From: Anaerolinea thermophila | Lineage (GTDB): Bacteria; Chloroflexota; Anaerolineae; Anaerolineales; Villigracilaceae | NCBI GenBank assembly: GCA_020722305.1 | Contig: DYLB01000102.1 | Span: forward strand, 1-7,255 | Reading direction: 5' to 3' | Length of the DNA: 7,255 bases | Shown here: positions 6,258 to 7,255 of the stretch, piece by piece | Numbering within the stretch: the stretch's first letter is position 1 | How the letters are laid out: each line of letters begins with the position of its first letter | Made by a program: the position numbers and the translations under genes | The notes under the pieces: generated by a model | What the model was told of the DNA's origin: nothing | The model's input: the letters and a program-made list of their open reading frames with translations, nothing else | Databases searched by the model: none

Positions 6258-6345
6258 GTGCGTCGCACCTACCCAAACAGGTTCATTTCAAGCGGAAAAG
6301 CGCTTCGCTTAACAGGATTTTGCCTTTTGGTCAGGTGCGACGCAC
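6258..6345. repeat. 13-bp perfect inverted repeat overlapping the 3' end of the HAD gene
   Basis: GTGCGTCGCACCT (6258-6270) is the exact reverse complement of AGGTGCGACGCAC (6333-6345), with 62 bases between. Each arm is itself nearly palindromic (GGTGCG-T-CGCACC on the left), so each could form a small hairpin alone or pair with the other. The right arm encodes the last residues, VRRT, and includes the first base of the minus-strand stop codon of the nucleotidase gene. The spacer contains the small hairpin at 6298-6310. This resembles a dispersed palindromic repeat, but only one pair is in view. Confidence 0.7.
6298..6310 (-). terminator. Weak hairpin downstream of the HAD gene
   Basis: AAGCG (6298-6302) pairs with CGCTT (6306-6310) around a 3-base loop. 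On the minus strand it is followed by TTTTCC if the last stem bases are counted, 21 bases after the nucleotidase stop. The stem is short and the T run brief, so it is at best a weak terminator. Confidence 0.3.
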
Positions 6346-6987
6346 TCGCGGGTCCAACAACCGCCCGTTCAACACTGAGGGGAGGTCGTGCAGGCGCGCC
6401 AGGGTGAAATCGGCCTCGTCCGAGGGGTGGTCGGCAATTAGAACTGTGAGCATGCCCAGGTCCCGCGCCGCTTTGACAGTCCGCACCTGGTCGTCAATCA
6501 TCAGGCAGCGGGACGGATCACTTTCCCCGGCCAGGCGCATGGCAATCCTGAAGGCTTCGGGCATCGGCTTGCAGTAGGGGGCGACCGCCACCACGTCCAC
6601 GACCGCCTCGAACACCCCGTCCAGGCCGAGGGCAGCGATGACCCGCCCGGCGTGGCCGCTGTCGGCATTGGTGAAGACCAGGTTGCGGGTCGGGAGCGAT
6701 TCGATAACGGCCCGCAGGCCGGGGTCCGGGCTGAGGTAGCGGTCGAGCGGCAGGTCATGCACGAAGGCCAGGAAGTCGGCTTCGTCCACGTGATGATAGG
6801 CCATCAAGCCGCGCAGGGTGGTGCCGTATTCGCGGAAATATTTCTCGCGCAGGTGGGGGATCTGCTCCGGCGGGAAGCCCATCCGCTCGCGCATGTAAAT
6901 GTTCATGCGCTCCTTGATCTCCATCCACAGGCCGGAGGAGGCCGGGTAGAGGGTGTCGTCGAGGTCGAAGAAAATGGTGGTGAGCAT
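6331..6987 (-). CDS. HAD-superfamily hydrolase, pyrimidine 5'-nucleotidase-like
   Basis: The protein has 218 residues and belongs to HAD subfamily IA. The opening MLTTIFFDLDDTLYP, followed by a GLW...I..RMN.YM helix, is characteristic of the pyrimidine 5'-nucleotidase branch (yeast Sdt1-like), which removes phosphate from UMP/CMP-type nucleotides. All four HAD motifs are present: Asp8 (nucleophile) and Asp10 in DLDDT, Thr106 in VFTNAD, Lys140 in CKPMPEAF, and Asp165/Asp166 in MIDDQ. The cap domain occupies about residues 15-90. The enzyme is soluble and needs magnesium. The frame is open to 7038, but the ATG at 6987 is chosen: it puts the nucleophile at the normal distance from the N-terminus and sits six bases after TATAAT. 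There is no Shine-Dalgarno, so the mRNA is probably leaderless. Substrate specificity within the subfamily is an inference; another phosphate ester remains possible. Confidence 0.9.
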   Translation of the reverse strand: MLTTIFFDLDDTLYPASSGLWMEIKERMNIYMRERMGFPPEQIPHLREKYFREYGTTLRGLMAYHHVDEADFLAFVHDLPLDRYLSPDPGLRAVIESLPTRNLVFTNADSGHAGRVIAALGLDGVFEAVVDVVAVAPYCKPMPEAFRIAMRLAGESDPSRCLMIDDQVRTVKAARDLGMLTVLIADHPSDEADFTLARLHDLPSVLNGRLLDPRVRRT

Positions 6988-6991
6988 GGGT

Positions 6992-7005
6992 GTATTATAT
7001 AATAC
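6992..7005. promoter_or_regulatory. Palindromic two-way -10 element (HAD promoter)
   Basis: GTATTATATAATAC is a perfect 14-bp palindrome, so it contains TATAAT on both strands. On the minus strand, TATAAT (6999-6994) is followed by ACACCC and the ATG of the HAD gene, placing +1 on the A of the start codon. On the plus strand, TATAAT (6998-7003) would start RNA near 7010, at the left edge of the 19-bp inverted repeat. No good -35 is seen on either side. It could instead be an operator for a dimeric repressor. Confidence 0.55.
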
Positions 7006-7008
7006 CCA

Positions 7009-7058
7009 CGGTTGAGAATTGCGCTTTCCACCGCTCAAAAAAGCGCAATTCTCAACCG
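7009..7058. repeat. 19-bp perfect inverted repeat (stem-loop)
   Basis: CGGTTGAGAATTGCGCTTT (7009-7027) is the exact reverse complement of 7040-7058, around a 12-base spacer (7028-7039). RNA from either strand would fold into a very stable hairpin. Neither strand has a T tract directly after the stem, so it is not a canonical terminator. It covers the -35 position of the HAD promoter. It may be a dispersed palindromic element, a cruciform-forming site or a small structured RNA. Confidence 0.85.
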
Positions 7059-7074
7059 AGTGCGGTATAGCGTG

Positions 7075-7197
7075 TTACGTGGTGCGTGTTTTGAAGAAGA
7101 CTTCGGAAGTCTCCCGGACAAGGTCCAGCCACGCTTCAACCCGGGCCAACTGTTCAAGGATGTGCTCAAAGTCCTGAGATTCGAAAAAGCGTTTCAA
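7075..7197 (-). CDS. Orphan 40-residue reading frame or gene remnant
   Basis: From a TTG at 7197 to the TAA at 7075 the minus strand encodes a 40-residue acidic, amphipathic peptide, including RFFESQDFEHILEQLARV and AWLDLVRETSEVFFKT. It looks protein-like and helical, but it has no ATG and no Shine-Dalgarno. Upstream it is closed by a TGA inside the heptad repeat, which puts minus-strand stops in all three frames. It is therefore either a short TTG-started gene or, more likely, the 3' remnant of a gene truncated by the repeat. An antisense frame on the plus strand (7012-7218) is also open, in the same codon register, so coding sense is uncertain. I do not recognise the family. Its third-position G/C (about 64%) appears lower than in the neighbouring genes. 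Confidence 0.3.
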   Translation of the reverse strand: MKRFFESQDFEHILEQLARVEAWLDLVRETSEVFFKTRTT

Positions 7198-7255
7198 GTT
7201 TCAAGTGTCAAGTTCTAAGTTTCAAGTGTCAAGTGTCAAGTTCCAAGTGTCAAGT
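7193..7255 (+). repeat. Heptanucleotide tandem repeat, nine copies, consensus (T/G)TCAAGT
   Basis: Nine 7-bp units follow without a gap: TTCAAGT, TTCAAGT, GTCAAGT, TCTAAGT, TTCAAGT, GTCAAGT, GTCAAGT, TCCAAGT, GTCAAGT. The last four bases, AAGT, are invariant; all variation is in the first three. The array reaches the window edge and probably continues. It resembles in type the short tandem heptamer repeats known from cyanobacteria and other bacteria, but the unit differs. No gene is supported within it. Confidence 0.92.

Noticed and set aside
6988..7038. Longer N-terminus for the nucleotidase starting at 7038
   Set aside because: The extension would be translated from the -10 box and hairpin arm. 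HAD-IA enzymes normally start within about ten residues of the nucleophile Asp.
7193..7255. CRISPR array
   Set aside because: The units are 7 bp, contiguous and without spacers, so this is a simple tandem repeat.

Overview
The window looks like chromosomal DNA from a GC-rich, non-proteobacterial bacterium, most likely a member of the Chloroflexota (Anaerolineae-like). This is an inference. It rests on the ECF sigma factor followed by a DUF5667-type membrane protein with a Pro/Gly/Asn-rich tail, the S41 protease/YugP-type metallopeptidase pair, the strong G/C bias at third codon positions, and two genes whose ATG sits directly behind a perfect TATAAT. No rRNA, tRNA, CRISPR array, insertion sequence or phage gene is visible.

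Layout. Positions 1-100 may hold the tail of an upstream plus-strand gene that overlaps the next start as ATGA. Positions 97-1609 (+) carry a two-gene unit: an ECF-type sigma factor and, overlapping it, a single-pass membrane DUF5667 protein that may be its regulator. A rho-independent terminator at 1626-1654 separates this unit from a convergent minus-strand unit. That unit is transcribed from 4052 down to 1677: a flippase-like integral membrane protein (LPG-synthase transmembrane domain family), then an MFS exporter. A second minus-strand unit runs from 6082 down to 4134: a membrane-anchored S41 carboxy-terminal processing protease, then a membrane YugP-type zinc metallopeptidase, closed by a hairpin at 4074-4102. 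A third minus-strand gene (6987-6331) encodes a HAD-superfamily pyrimidine 5'-nucleotidase-like enzyme. The right end (7009-7255) is non-coding or decayed: a 19-bp perfect inverted repeat, a 40-codon orphan reading frame, and nine copies of a heptanucleotide repeat that run off the window.

How the genes work together. Most products act at the cell envelope: extracytoplasmic signalling (sigma/DUF5667), lipid or substrate export (flippase-like, MFS) and envelope proteolysis (S41, YugP). The nucleotidase is the only evident soluble metabolic enzyme.

The genes are ordinary family members. I do not see a clearly new multi-gene system. The more unusual signals are in the non-coding DNA: two leaderless-type starts with hairpins over their -35 regions, a palindromic two-way -10 box next to the 19-bp inverted repeat, the heptad array, and a 13-bp inverted repeat whose one arm supplies the last codons of the nucleotidase gene.
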